The position numbers were made by a program, and so were the translations under genes. The notes below the pieces were generated by a model. It was given only the letters and a program-made list of their open reading frames with translations, did not search any database and had not been told where the DNA came from. A stretch of DNA of 44,213 bases from an uncultured Methanomicrobiales archaeon (GTDB taxonomy: Archaea; Halobacteriota; Methanomicrobia; Methanomicrobiales; Methanospirillaceae): contig CASGHK010000044.1 in NCBI GenBank assembly GCA_949320185.1, positions 1 through 44,213 on the forward strand. The letters are read 5' to 3'. Below are positions 8,057 to 15,936 of the stretch, piece after piece; position 1 is the first letter of the stretch; each line of letters opens with the position of its first letter.

Positions 8057-8410
8057 TCAGGCTGATATGGAGCCGTGTACCTGCGCAACAAGCCACGCAT
8101 GACCGGTCCCCCGAAGCACTGCCGAGAACCAGCCCACCCTCGCCGGTTCTGTTACCTCGACCATGCGAGCAGAGACCCACGCGATGGTCCCTTCGGCCCG
8201 TATCTCTACCTGGTCGATGATGAATGGTGCCGGAAGGTTTTCGATGAACTCGGCGGGGGTAGCGTACCGTTCCGGGTTCCCGGGAAGGACTGCCGTGAAC
8301 TCGGGGGCGAGCATGGTCGTGATGAGGTCCGCCCTCCTCTCACGCAGGGAGCTGATCAACCGCGATAATAGGTCGAGGACCTGCTGCTCTGTCTGTTGTG
8401 AGATGGTCAT
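8057..8410 (-). CDS. NTF2-like/SnoaL-type domain protein (117 aa)
   Basis: A single-domain 117-residue protein. An N-terminal helix pair (TEQQVLDLLSRLISSLRERRADLITTML) is followed by beta strands (FTAVLPG..., FIIDQVEIRAEGTIAWVSARMVEV, GWFSAVLRGTGHAWLVAQVHGS). That pattern matches the cone-shaped NTF2-like fold (SnoaL-like), used for ligand binding or as a small enzyme. The function cannot be assigned further. It is transcribed divergently from the large histidine kinase, with a 121-bp shared promoter region. Confidence 0.65.
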   Translation of the reverse strand: MTISQQTEQQVLDLLSRLISSLRERRADLITTMLAPEFTAVLPGNPERYATPAEFIENLPAPFIIDQVEIRAEGTIAWVSARMVEVTEPARVGWFSAVLRGTGHAWLVAQVHGSISA

Positions 8411-8436
8411 CGTCGGTACGTACGTTCATCCGGCAC

Positions 8437-8484
8437 GAATATTCTTGGTATCGTGGCGTTCCAGACATTTTCCGAAAATTTATC
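8437..8484. promoter_or_regulatory. divergent promoters of the NTF2-like gene and the histidine kinase
   Basis: GAATATTC (8437-8444) is placed to act as the minus-strand TATA: about 30 nt upstream of the ATG at 8410, giving an almost leaderless transcript. AAAATTTATC (8475-8484) is a plus-strand TATA, predicting a start near 8506 and a ~25-nt leader before ATG 8532. A GTACGTAC palindrome at about 8417-8424 sits at the minus-strand start site and could bind a regulator. Confidence 0.45.
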
Positions 8485-8531
8485 ATCACCCAGGGGAACT
8501 CCTTTCACATCCTGCTGTCCGGGGCTTTTCC

Positions 8532-11500
8532 ATGCCTCGCCTCCTTGCGATCAGTCCGATTGAAGGGCTTACCCCCCTGCTCCAGGCACTCAGAGCGCAT
8601 GGGTTCGAGGTGACTGTCGGAGAGGAGTATCCCGACACCGCAGTGGCGAAGACTTTTGATGTGGTGCTCCTCCCCCCTTGGCACCCTGCGACGGGTCCGC
8701 TCGATCCCGGCGAGGGACCCATCCAGATGATCGGCTCCATGATGGATGACGACCACCTGGGATGGGCAGCCCGTATCGCACGGATGACCGAGGAGCACCT
8801 GAGACTTCGGCTCTTCTCCAGGCTCCTCGAGACATCGCCCGACCTCGAGGCGTGGATCGGCACGGGGGGGGAATGCGAGTACATCTCGCCGTCCTGCGAG
8901 GACCTGACCGGATATACCCCGGATGCATACCGGGAGGATCCTTCGCTCCTGGTCAGAACCGTTCATCCCGATGATCAGGAGCGAGTTCGCGAATCCCTTC
9001 GGGACAGGTCGGTGGCGCAGAGTTTCTGTTGCCGAATCGTGACTCGAAATAACGAAGTTCGACGAATCGTGCACCGGGTGGTCCCCTGCCAGGATGAACA
9101 CGGCGAGCCCATCGGGACCCGGGTCCATCAGCAGCGGGCCCCGGACGAGGACCCGGTTCAAGAGATTCAGCGACTCCGGACGCTCCTGGGGCAGACGGAA
9201 GCCGACCGAGCCCTGATCTCCGCGGTGATCGAGTCCTTGCCGGTCGGTGTGATCGCGACCGGAGGAGAGGGGGAACTCCTGGTCGCCAACCCGGCAGCGA
9301 TTCCGTACCTCGAGCAGGTACGGGGGGCGAGGCTCCCAGCGGAGGTGTATATCGGTCATTACCGAGAACTCGAGCGGCAGGTCCGCGGAAGAGACGGCGA
9401 ACCGCTCTATCTTCACCTCAGTGCGGGACCGCTCGCCCGGACCGGTCACCGCATCTTCGGCGCGGTTGGTGCGGTCCACGATGTCACCCAGGTTCGAGCG
9501 GCCACGCAGGCCCGCCGTCGGGAGCTGGCCGAGGCGAAGCAGCAGCTCTGGCGCCTTGAGGCTCTGAACAGGGACCTGGCTCAGAAGGTGACAGACCTGG
9601 AGGAGGAGGTGGCAACACTCCGTGGTTCCATGGTTCTGCCGGTTGACTGTTCCAATTCAAACAGGAAAGACGGGGATCTGCCCTGGGCGGATCAGGGTAT
9701 CACGGCGATCCTGGACGTGATACCAGACCAGGTCTGGGTCCTCGACCCCAATCTTCAGGTTCTGCACGTGAACAGGGCGGGAGCCGCGGCGGTTCGCCGC
9801 CGCCGTCTTCGCCTGATCGGAAAGGCCTGGACCGGCATCGGTCTTGCATCGCTGTTCGAGCGCGAGGTGACGAGAAAGGCGGTTAGCGTCTTCAAGGACA
9901 GAAAGGAGAGGACCGGAGTCTGGACCGACGGCGTGGCAGGAGTCCCGCAGTTCTTCGAGTACACGATTCAACCGCTGGACGTCTCCGGAAAGGCTGCCTG
10001 CATTGTCGTCACCATCCGGGACGGAACGGAGATGCGACGTTTTCTCGAATCCGAGGAGCGTGTCACCTCTCGTCGTGGCCGCATCCACTCCGTTCTCCGG
10101 TCGATCCTCGACCAGATGCCCCTCGGTGTCGTCATCGCTGAGGTTCCGTCCGGTCGGGTGATCTTCCAGAACCCCGGATTCGCCGAGATCTGGGGGGAGG
10201 GTGTGCCCGCACCGACATCGATCACCGAGTACGGGATCTGGCGCGGGACTGGACCAGCCGACGTCTCCTACACCCCGGAGACCTGGCCTCTCGCCCGATC
10301 GGTCCTCTCAGGGGACCGCATCGTCAACGAGGAGTGCGAACTCTGCCTGAAGGACGGTCGGCACCGGACCTTCAGTATCAGCTCGGCTCCCGTCCGGGAC
10401 GAGAGCGGGAGGGTGTACGGTGCCGTCTCAACGTTCATCGACGTCACGGACCGACGGCATGCGGAGGCGGCGGTCAGGGCGAGCGAGGAGCGGTTCAGGC
10501 TGGCGGCCTGTTCGATCCCCGAGGTCTTTGCGATCTACGATCGCGCCGGCCGCTACCTCTTCATCAACGGGGTTGGGCTCGAGTTGCTCGGGAGGGAGGA
10601 GCACGATCTGCTGGGCCGGACCGACCTCGAGGTCTTTGGAAGTGAAGCCCGCCCTGCCTATTGCTCCCTGCTCGACGAGACACTCGAGTCGTTATCATTC
10701 CGGAGCGGTGAGTTCCTCGTCACTGGGAAAGACGCAAAGGCACACCTGCTCTCCGTCTCGTGCACGCCTCTCCTCCAGGAAGACGGATCCTGCGACGAGG
10801 TACTGTTGATCGGGCACGATACGACCCGGGAGCGGAGCGCTGCGACGGCCCTCGAAAGGTATACGGCCGACCTGAAACGGTCGAACGAGGAACTGCAGCA
10901 GTTCGCCTATGTCGCGAGCCACGACCTGCAGGAGCCGCTGCGTTCGGTCATCAGCTTTGTCCAGCTCCTCGAGCGGCGGTACCGGGGGCACCTCGACGAT
11001 GACGCGGATGATCTGATCGCCTTCATCACGGAGGGTGGCATGCGCATGCAGTCGCTCATCAATGACCTCCTCGCCTTTTCCCGGGTAACGACACGGGCAC
11101 ACCCCCTTTCGCTTTTTCCACTCGGCGATGCCGTGCAGGACGCACTGGTGGACCTTAGCGCAACGATTGACCACAGTGGTGCCGTCGTCCAGCTCGGTAC
11201 CCTCCCGATGGTGTACGGTGACAGGACCCAGGTGGTGCAGGTCTTTGTCAATCTCGTCACGAATGCGATCAAGTTCGCCCGTCCAGGCCTTCCGCCAGTT
11301 GTCAGGATCTCGGCGGTCCCCGATGACGGGATGTGGCAGATCCAGGTCGCTGATAATGGGATCGGGATCGAGTCCGAGTACTTCGATCGGATCTTCGAGA
11401 TCTTCCAGTGCCTCCATACGCGGGATATGTATCCGGGTACCGGGATCGGGCTCGCTATCGTGAAGAAGATCGTGGAGCGGCACAGAGGACGGATCTGGCT

Positions 11501-11621
11501 CGAATCCCTTCCGGGCAACGGGTCGGTCTTTTACTTCACGCTGCCCGGGCAGGAACTCGACAACACCGAAGTCGGATCCTGGATCGACGGTGAAGGGCCG
11601 GGCGGCACGACGGGTCCCTGA
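8532..11621 (+). CDS. multi-PAS histidine kinase (1029 aa)
   Basis: A soluble sensor histidine kinase with no membrane segment. Residues 1-60 form a receiver-like alpha/beta stub without an obvious phospho-acceptor. PAS-like modules follow at ~95-205, ~225-325, ~390-505, ~520-640 and ~650-770, with a coiled coil at ~325-365 (ELAEAKQQLWRLEALN). The kinase core is intact: H-box YVASHDLQEPLR with His797; N-box VNLVTNAIKFAR (~906-917); G1 VADNGIGIE (~939-947); G2 PGTGIGLAIVKKI. The H-box style (SHDLQEPLR, TRDMYPGTGIGL) is that of phytochrome-related kinases common in methanogens. Earlier in-frame starts back to 8163 lie inside the antisense NTF2-like gene. No response regulator is adjacent. Confidence 0.9.
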   Translation: MPRLLAISPIEGLTPLLQALRAHGFEVTVGEEYPDTAVAKTFDVVLLPPWHPATGPLDPGEGPIQMIGSMMDDDHLGWAARIARMTEEHLRLRLFSRLLETSPDLEAWIGTGGECEYISPSCEDLTGYTPDAYREDPSLLVRTVHPDDQERVRESLRDRSVAQSFCCRIVTRNNEVRRIVHRVVPCQDEHGEPIGTRVHQQRAPDEDPVQEIQRLRTLLGQTEADRALISAVIESLPVGVIATGGEGELLVANPAAIPYLEQVRGARLPAEVYIGHYRELERQVRGRDGEPLYLHLSAGPLARTGHRIFGAVGAVHDVTQVRAATQARRRELAEAKQQLWRLEALNRDLAQKVTDLEEEVATLRGSMVLPVDCSNSNRKDGDLPWADQGITAILDVIPDQVWVLDPNLQVLHVNRAGAAAVRRRRLRLIGKAWTGIGLASLFEREVTRKAVSVFKDRKERTGVWTDGVAGVPQFFEYTIQPLDVSGKAACIVVTIRDGTEMRRFLESEERVTSRRGRIHSVLRSILDQMPLGVVIAEVPSGRVIFQNPGFAEIWGEGVPAPTSITEYGIWRGTGPADVSYTPETWPLARSVLSGDRIVNEECELCLKDGRHRTFSISSAPVRDESGRVYGAVSTFIDVTDRRHAEAAVRASEERFRLAACSIPEVFAIYDRAGRYLFINGVGLELLGREEHDLLGRTDLEVFGSEARPAYCSLLDETLESLSFRSGEFLVTGKDAKAHLLSVSCTPLLQEDGSCDEVLLIGHDTTRERSAATALERYTADLKRSNEELQQFAYVASHDLQEPLRSVISFVQLLERRYRGHLDDDADDLIAFITEGGMRMQSLINDLLAFSRVTTRAHPLSLFPLGDAVQDALVDLSATIDHSGAVVQLGTLPMVYGDRTQVVQVFVNLVTNAIKFARPGLPPVVRISAVPDDGMWQIQVADNGIGIESEYFDRIFEIFQCLHTRDMYPGTGIGLAIVKKIVERHRGRIWLESLPGNGSVFYFTLPGQELDNTEVGSWIDGEGPGGTTGP

Positions 11622-11640
11622 GCCACTTCATCGTCCTGCA

Positions 11641-12297
11641 TCACGATGGGATTGCCACCCGGCGTTCGAGAAGATGAGCGCCGATCGTCGTGAGCGTGAC
11701 CAGGAAGAGGTAGACCATACCGACGACGAAGAAGGTCTCGTTGTAGGTAAAGTACCGGGTGGCGACCATCTTTCCGGCCCCGGTCAGTTCAATCACGGTG
11801 ATCATGTACGCGAGCGACGAGTACTTGATCAGGTACACAAACTCGTTCACGAGACCCGGTATCGAACGGCGCATCGCCTGCGGGAGGATCACATGCCGAA
11901 TCACCTGCCCCCGGGTCATCCCGAGGGCGAGTCCGGCGGTGAATTGCCCTTCTTTGATCGAGCGGATCGAGCCCCGGATGTACTCGGAGTCGTACGCCGA
12001 GTTACAGAAGATGAACCCGAGGACGGCGGCGACGAACGGCGAGAGCGAGATCCCGATCGAGGGGAGGCCAAAGTACAGGATGAAGAGGAGAAGCAGGAGC
12101 GGACAGCCCTTGAAGAAGGTGACATATGCCCGCGAGAGAAACCGGACCGGTCGATTGCCATAGACACGTCCGACCGCCACCACCGCCCCGATCAGAACGC
12201 CGAACGGGGCCGTCCACGCGATCAGCCCGAGAGTGACCACGAACCCACCCCAGAGAGCGGGGAGGAGGATTTCGGCGATGAATGCGATCTGGTCCAT
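11641..12297 (-). CDS. polar amino acid ABC transporter, permease subunit (distal)
   Basis: A 218-residue membrane protein of the HisM/GlnP type. It has about five hydrophobic helices and the EAA loop that contacts the ATPase (AGLALGMTRGQVIRHVILPQAMRRSIPGLVNEF). It is the second permease of the system encoded through 14657, presumably pairing with the 13056-13733 protein as a heterodimer. It starts 9 nt after the ATPase stop codon, so is co-transcribed. It converges on the histidine kinase with a 19-bp gap. Confidence 0.88.
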   Translation of the reverse strand: MDQIAFIAEILLPALWGGFVVTLGLIAWTAPFGVLIGAVVAVGRVYGNRPVRFLSRAYVTFFKGCPLLLLLFILYFGLPSIGISLSPFVAAVLGFIFCNSAYDSEYIRGSIRSIKEGQFTAGLALGMTRGQVIRHVILPQAMRRSIPGLVNEFVYLIKYSSLAYMITVIELTGAGKMVATRYFTYNETFFVVGMVYLFLVTLTTIGAHLLERRVAIPS

Positions 12298-12306
12298 GTC
12301 AATGCC

Positions 12307-13053
12307 TCACAGCTCGGCAAAACGCCCGGCGAACTGGCGTGTCCGTTCGAAATTCGGGCTCGTCGCGAGGTCTGCCGGCGAGCCGGACTCAAGGATGGTC
12401 CCGTGTTCCATGAAGAGCAGGTCGTCCGCGATCGAGAGGGCGAACCGCATCTCGTGAGTGACTATCAGCATGGTCATCCCGGCCTGTGCCAGGCTTCGGA
12501 TAACCTCGAGGACCTCCCCGGTCAGCTCGGGATCGAGTGCGGAGGTGGGCTCATCAAAAAGCATCACGTCCGGGTCCATGGCGAGGGCGCGGGCGATAGA
12601 GACGCGCTGCGCCTGCCCGCCGGAGAGCTGGGCGGGGTAATGGTCAGCCCGGTCCTCCATCCCGACCCTTCTCAGTTCGAAGAGGGCCTTCTCACGCGCC
12701 TCCGCCTCCTTCATCCCCTTAACCTTCATCAGCGCGATCTCGACATTCCGGAGCGCCGTGAGATGGTCGAAGAGGTTGAAATTCTGGAAGACCATCCCAA
12801 TCTTTGCCCGATACTGGTTAATCTTCGCCCCGGCATGGGTCACCTCCTCGCCGTGGAGATAGACCTGCCCCGCATCGGGGATGATCAGCTGGTTGATGCA
12901 CCGAAGGAGCGTGGACTTGCCCGTCCCGGAGGGGCCGATGAAGACCTTGGTCTCTCCCTTTCGTACCGTGAACGAGACGCCCTTGAGGACCTCGGTGGTT
13001 CCGAAGGACTTGTGGAGCCCTACAACCCGGAGTATGATATCGTCGGTCGTCAT
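12307..13053 (-). CDS. polar amino acid ABC transporter, ATP-binding subunit
   Basis: A 248-residue ABC ATPase of the GlnQ/HisP class. Walker A GPSGTGKST, Q-loop region VFQNFNLFDHLTALRNV, signature LSGGQAQRVSIARAL, Walker B VMLFDEPTSALD and H-loop VTHEMRFA are all present and canonical. It powers uptake through the two flanking permeases. The frame is open upstream to 13158, but that part overlaps the permease end; ATG 13053 begins the normal N-terminus (DIILRVVGLHKSFG) and lies 2 nt after the upstream permease stop, so translation is likely coupled. Confidence 0.93.
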   Translation of the reverse strand: MTTDDIILRVVGLHKSFGTTEVLKGVSFTVRKGETKVFIGPSGTGKSTLLRCINQLIIPDAGQVYLHGEEVTHAGAKINQYRAKIGMVFQNFNLFDHLTALRNVEIALMKVKGMKEAEAREKALFELRRVGMEDRADHYPAQLSGGQAQRVSIARALAMDPDVMLFDEPTSALDPELTGEVLEVIRSLAQAGMTMLIVTHEMRFALSIADDLLFMEHGTILESGSPADLATSPNFERTRQFAGRFAEL

Positions 13054-13055
13054 GT

Positions 13056-13733
13056 CTAATCGCCCCCGGACTCGAACCCGGGCACCGATACCCGCCGCTC
13101 GAGCAGGTGGAGGCCTTTCATTCCTACGTAGTTCAGAACGAGGTAAATCCCGGCGCACGCGAGGTAGATCGGCATCGCGACATACTCGGTCGAGACGATC
13201 ACCGATGCACGCGTCAGCAGCTCGGCGACGCCGATCGCGTAGCAGACCGAGGTATCCGTCAGTACCGTCGGGTACTCGTTCGACCAGCCGGGCAGGGCGA
13301 TCAGCAGCGCCTGGGGCAGGATCACGTGGCGAATCGCCTGGGTACGGCTCATTCCGAGCGAACGTGCAGCGGTCATCTGCCCTTCACCGATCGAGAGGAT
13401 CGCTCCCCGGAAGATCTCCGCCTGGTACGCTCCCCCATGCAGACCCAGGACGAACGCGCCGACGATGAAGGGGGAGACGTCCCCCAGGCCGATCGCAGGA
13501 AAGATCCCGAAGTAGAAGAGGAACAGGAGCACCAGGAGTGGAAGGCCCCGGAAGAACCAGACGTAGACGTTGATCAGGAACGCCACGGGCCTGGAGCCAT
13601 ATACCTGGCCGATCGCTGCGGGAAGACCGATGACGAACCCGACCCCAAGGGCCGAGAGCACGAGGCCGACCGTTGCGATGATACCTGTAACAAGGAACGG
13701 GAACCAGTCGATGAGGATGGCGGAGATATCCAT
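13056..13733 (-). CDS. polar amino acid ABC transporter, permease subunit (proximal)
   Basis: A 225-residue membrane protein homologous to the distal permease, with the EAA-loop sequence AARSLGMSRTQAIRHVILPQALLIALPGWSNEY and about five transmembrane helices. It forms the translocation pore with the 11641-12297 subunit. It is separated from the upstream binding-protein gene by 126 nt, which contain A/T-rich TATA-like stretches (around 13815-13845), so the membrane and ATPase genes may also be transcribed apart from the binding protein. Confidence 0.88.
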   Translation of the reverse strand: MDISAILIDWFPFLVTGIIATVGLVLSALGVGFVIGLPAAIGQVYGSRPVAFLINVYVWFFRGLPLLVLLFLFYFGIFPAIGLGDVSPFIVGAFVLGLHGGAYQAEIFRGAILSIGEGQMTAARSLGMSRTQAIRHVILPQALLIALPGWSNEYPTVLTDTSVCYAIGVAELLTRASVIVSTEYVAMPIYLACAGIYLVLNYVGMKGLHLLERRVSVPGFESGGD

Positions 13734-13859
13734 GTCGAATCCCTGGTACTGGCCGGGGTTCCGGCCGGAGTGAGTGGAGGAGGGGTGGCGGAATACAGCC
13801 GACCCCTATCACTGCAGATAAGATTGGTGTTCGGTAGTATTTGACTGGGTGGGCCGGTT

Positions 13860-14657
13860 CTAGACCGATTCCAGTTTGTACTTCGCCTTGAGCTCGTTCC
13901 AGTAGGGGTCTTTCATCAGCATGTCGAGACCCTTGTTCATCGTCTCAAGGAGCTGTGTGTCTTCCTTCCGGATGGCGATCCCGTACTGCTCGTTGGTGTC
14001 GATCTCGGTGATGATCTTGACATCCTTGTCCCGGATGATGTCGACCGTCGGAGGCTTGTCATAGACCGTGGCGTCGACCTGTTTGTTGGTCAGGGCGGTG
14101 ATCGCGAGCGGGAAGTTGTCGAACGACTTCAGGTTCGTCGCCGGCATCTTGCCCTTCTCGATGAGTTCCTTCTGCACCCACATCTCACCGGTGGTGCCGC
14201 GCTGGGAACCGATCACGACCTTGCCGGCCATGATATCGTCCATCGTGATCGTCGAGTCGGAGCGGACTGCAACCGACTGATTGATCTTCAGGTAGGGCTT
14301 GCTGAACGACACCTGAGCGGCACGCTCGGGGGTGATCGTCATCCCGCTGTAGACCATATCGATCTTCTTCGCGAGGAGCGCCGGGATGATGCCGTCCCAT
14401 GCAACGGCCTGGAATTCTACCTCGAAACCGCTCTTATTGGCGATCCATCGCGCTGAGTCGACATCGAAGCCGACAAAGCTGCCGTCTTTTTCGGCATACG
14501 AGTACGGCGGGTATGCCCCATCGAGACCGATGATGTATTTTGCCTTCAATCCGGTCTGGTTCGTCCCGTTCGTGGCTGGAGTCGACCCCGTACAGCCTGC
14601 GAGGAGGACGCATCCCGCCAGGAGCAGGACCAGCAATCCGAGAAGATTTCGCTGCAT
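13860..14657 (-). CDS. polar amino acid ABC transporter, substrate-binding lipoprotein
   Basis: A 265-residue family-3 solute-binding protein. The N-terminus is a lipoprotein signal with two LAGC lipobox-like motifs, so the mature protein is probably lipid-anchored on the outer face of the membrane. The mature part starts after a Thr/Asn-rich linker (TPATNGTNQTG) with YIIGLDGAYPPYSY and includes FVGFDVDSARWIANKSG, WDGIIPALLAKKIDMVYSGM and the late VDATVYDKPP segment, all characteristic of the family. The ligand (cystine, arginine, glutamine or another) is not readable. ATG 14657 puts the signal peptide at the N-terminus; ATG 14708 would add 17 residues. Neither has a strong Shine-Dalgarno. 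Confidence 0.88.
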   Translation of the reverse strand: MQRNLLGLLVLLLAGCVLLAGCTGSTPATNGTNQTGLKAKYIIGLDGAYPPYSYAEKDGSFVGFDVDSARWIANKSGFEVEFQAVAWDGIIPALLAKKIDMVYSGMTITPERAAQVSFSKPYLKINQSVAVRSDSTITMDDIMAGKVVIGSQRGTTGEMWVQKELIEKGKMPATNLKSFDNFPLAITALTNKQVDATVYDKPPTVDIIRDKDVKIITEIDTNEQYGIAIRKEDTQLLETMNKGLDMLMKDPYWNELKAKYKLESV

Positions 14658-14726
14658 GACTGGCAATTTTGGTGCTACCGACAAAAAAGGCTTATGAATT
14701 TTTACCATGGAGCAGTCGTGTCGACC

Positions 14727-14762
14727 TGGCCGATCTGGCCATAAACAGATATTTATAAATAT
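14727..14762. promoter_or_regulatory. palindromic TATA element and inverted repeat upstream of the ABC operon
   Basis: ATATTTATAAATAT at 14749-14762 is a perfect 14-bp palindrome that can serve as a TATA box on either strand. On the minus strand it would start transcription near 14730 for the binding-protein gene. Just downstream in that direction, TGGCC-GATCT-GGCCA (14727-14741) is an inverted repeat with 5-bp arms at the expected start site, a plausible operator position. On the plus strand the same TATA could drive a transcript into the gene-poor region that follows. Confidence 0.5.
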
Positions 14763-15251
14763 TATGTATGCATAGGGGGGGTTTGCCCCTCAGGATGGAT
14801 CGAGGAGCCGGAGACGAGACGAACGGACGATGAACGTCATCGAACCGGGCGTTCGGTCTGCGGAGCACATCGGCGTGGGACCCCTTTCGACAGGTCGAAG
14901 GTCCTGCGGCAGGGACCTGGAACGGCCTTATCATTCGAAAGACGCGTCGATGAACAGGAGAAGCCGGCTGTCACACCAGGTCATTGGGCGTGATGATCTG
15001 CTGGAATGCACCGGTACAGAAGAGAGCATCCGTCCGGGGGCACCCTTCTCGTTACAGCTGTGAGCCCCCGGGGGTCCGCGTTCGGAGCGTTGGGCAGTAC
15101 GCGGACGCCCATCCAGCACCACCCACCGTATGGTTGGCCCTGAATGCATCCAACCCATCCCCAGGACGCATCGTTCTGGGTTCTACCCAGGACGGATGCA
15201 GTCGGGTGAAGGTACGCCTCGCCCCCCGCAGCTGGGACGTCCGCTGAGCCG
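14763..15251. other. gene-poor region with several inverted repeats; candidate structured RNA
   Basis: About 490 bases with no convincing coding frame. It contains several potential stems: AGGTCC/GGACCT (14899-14918, 8-nt loop); GTCCGCG/CGCGGAC (15074-15106, extended by GGG/CCC after a bulge); and a compound element at 15145-15200. In the last, CCCAGGACG occurs twice (15160-15168, 15186-15194) around CGTTCTGGG (15172-15180), so either copy can pair with the centre, enclosed by TGCATCC/GGATGCA. A G.U pair makes the fold work better in plus-strand RNA. Confidence 0.35.
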
Positions 15252-15848
15252 TCACGATCGCACCTGGTCCTCAAGGCCTGCCCTGAGTTCCTGCAGGTAC
15301 TCCGCACGGGAGAGGCTACCCTCGGGAAACGGGCAGTCCGGATCGAAGACCTGTTGAATGACAGGGTCCGTGGGAAGGATGAGGTCCATCTCGACGCCCG
15401 ACCGTTCGACGGCGCGTATCAGCGCTTCTCTGAAGAGACCGATGCAGTAGGCGACTCTCCGGACGTAGTGGCCCCGGGTCTTTTCAAGAAACCGGGTGAG
15501 GCGGTACGTCTCGATCTCCAGGAAGTCCCGACGGATGGCGGGTTCGTGGACGTTCCCCAGCATGTAGTGGTAATGCGCGAACGGGTACATGAGTTCAAGC
15601 TCGGCCGGCACGACTCCGCAGGTGCCGAAGATGACCACCTGGTATGTCCCGGGATCGAGCACCTCGTCAAAGATCCGGCGAAAGAGGCGGTGGCTCGGGC
15701 TCGCACTGTATGGTTTTCTCACGGCACAGGGGATGAAGACCGCCAGTCTCCTGGGCTCGGGCCGGTAGTCTTCGATCACCCACCGGAACGCCTCCTCGAA
15801 TGCCGGGTTGTAGAAGGGAGGGTCCAGGAGACCGGGTGTGGCACGCAT
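15252..15848 (-). CDS. DUF5591-domain protein (archaeosine-synthase-related)
   Basis: A 198-residue protein matching the DUF5591 domain found in archaeal tRNA-guanine transglycosylase relatives and in archaeosine synthase ArcS. Diagnostic segments are FIPCAVRKPYSASPSHRLFRR, VVIFGTCGVVPAELELMYPFAHYHYMLG and the C-terminal DPDCPFPEGSLSRAEYLQEL. ArcS adds lysine to preQ0 at position 15 of tRNA; this protein is only the stand-alone domain, without the transglycosylase or PUA parts, so whether it takes part in archaeosine formation or a related tRNA/sulfur reaction is unknown. It is divergent from the NrdG-type gene. Confidence 0.7.
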   Translation of the reverse strand: MRATPGLLDPPFYNPAFEEAFRWVIEDYRPEPRRLAVFIPCAVRKPYSASPSHRLFRRIFDEVLDPGTYQVVIFGTCGVVPAELELMYPFAHYHYMLGNVHEPAIRRDFLEIETYRLTRFLEKTRGHYVRRVAYCIGLFREALIRAVERSGVEMDLILPTDPVIQQVFDPDCPFPEGSLSRAEYLQELRAGLEDQVRS

Positions 15849-15901
15849 CGGAACCCGTCGTGCCTGCTACACCTTCAGGTTTCCGATACCCGACGAATAG
15901 A

Positions 15902-15911
15902 TTGAATAAAA
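15902..15911 (+). promoter_or_regulatory. TATA box of the radical SAM / UPF0200 / RNase Z operon
   Basis: TTGAATAAAA, centred about 30 nt upstream of the GTG at 15937, predicts a start of transcription at about 15932 and hence a near-leaderless mRNA. This agrees with the lack of a strong Shine-Dalgarno before the first gene and supports choosing GTG 15937 as its start. Confidence 0.45.
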
Positions 15912-15936
15912 CTCCTTGCGCAATGAATGGTGGACG

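Noticed and set aside
8163-8531. Upstream in-frame extension of the histidine kinase (123 codons)
   Set aside because: It is antisense to the NTF2-like gene and low in protein character; ATG 8532 fits the TATA at 8475-8484.
11590-13059. 489-codon plus-strand open frame
   Set aside because: Antisense to two well-identified ABC transporter genes with intact Walker and EAA motifs; the translation is charged and motif-free.
14830-15063. Small plus-strand gene in the gene-poor region
   Set aside because: The 77-residue translation has no motif or convincing ribosome-binding site, and the stretch is better explained as non-coding with inverted repeats.
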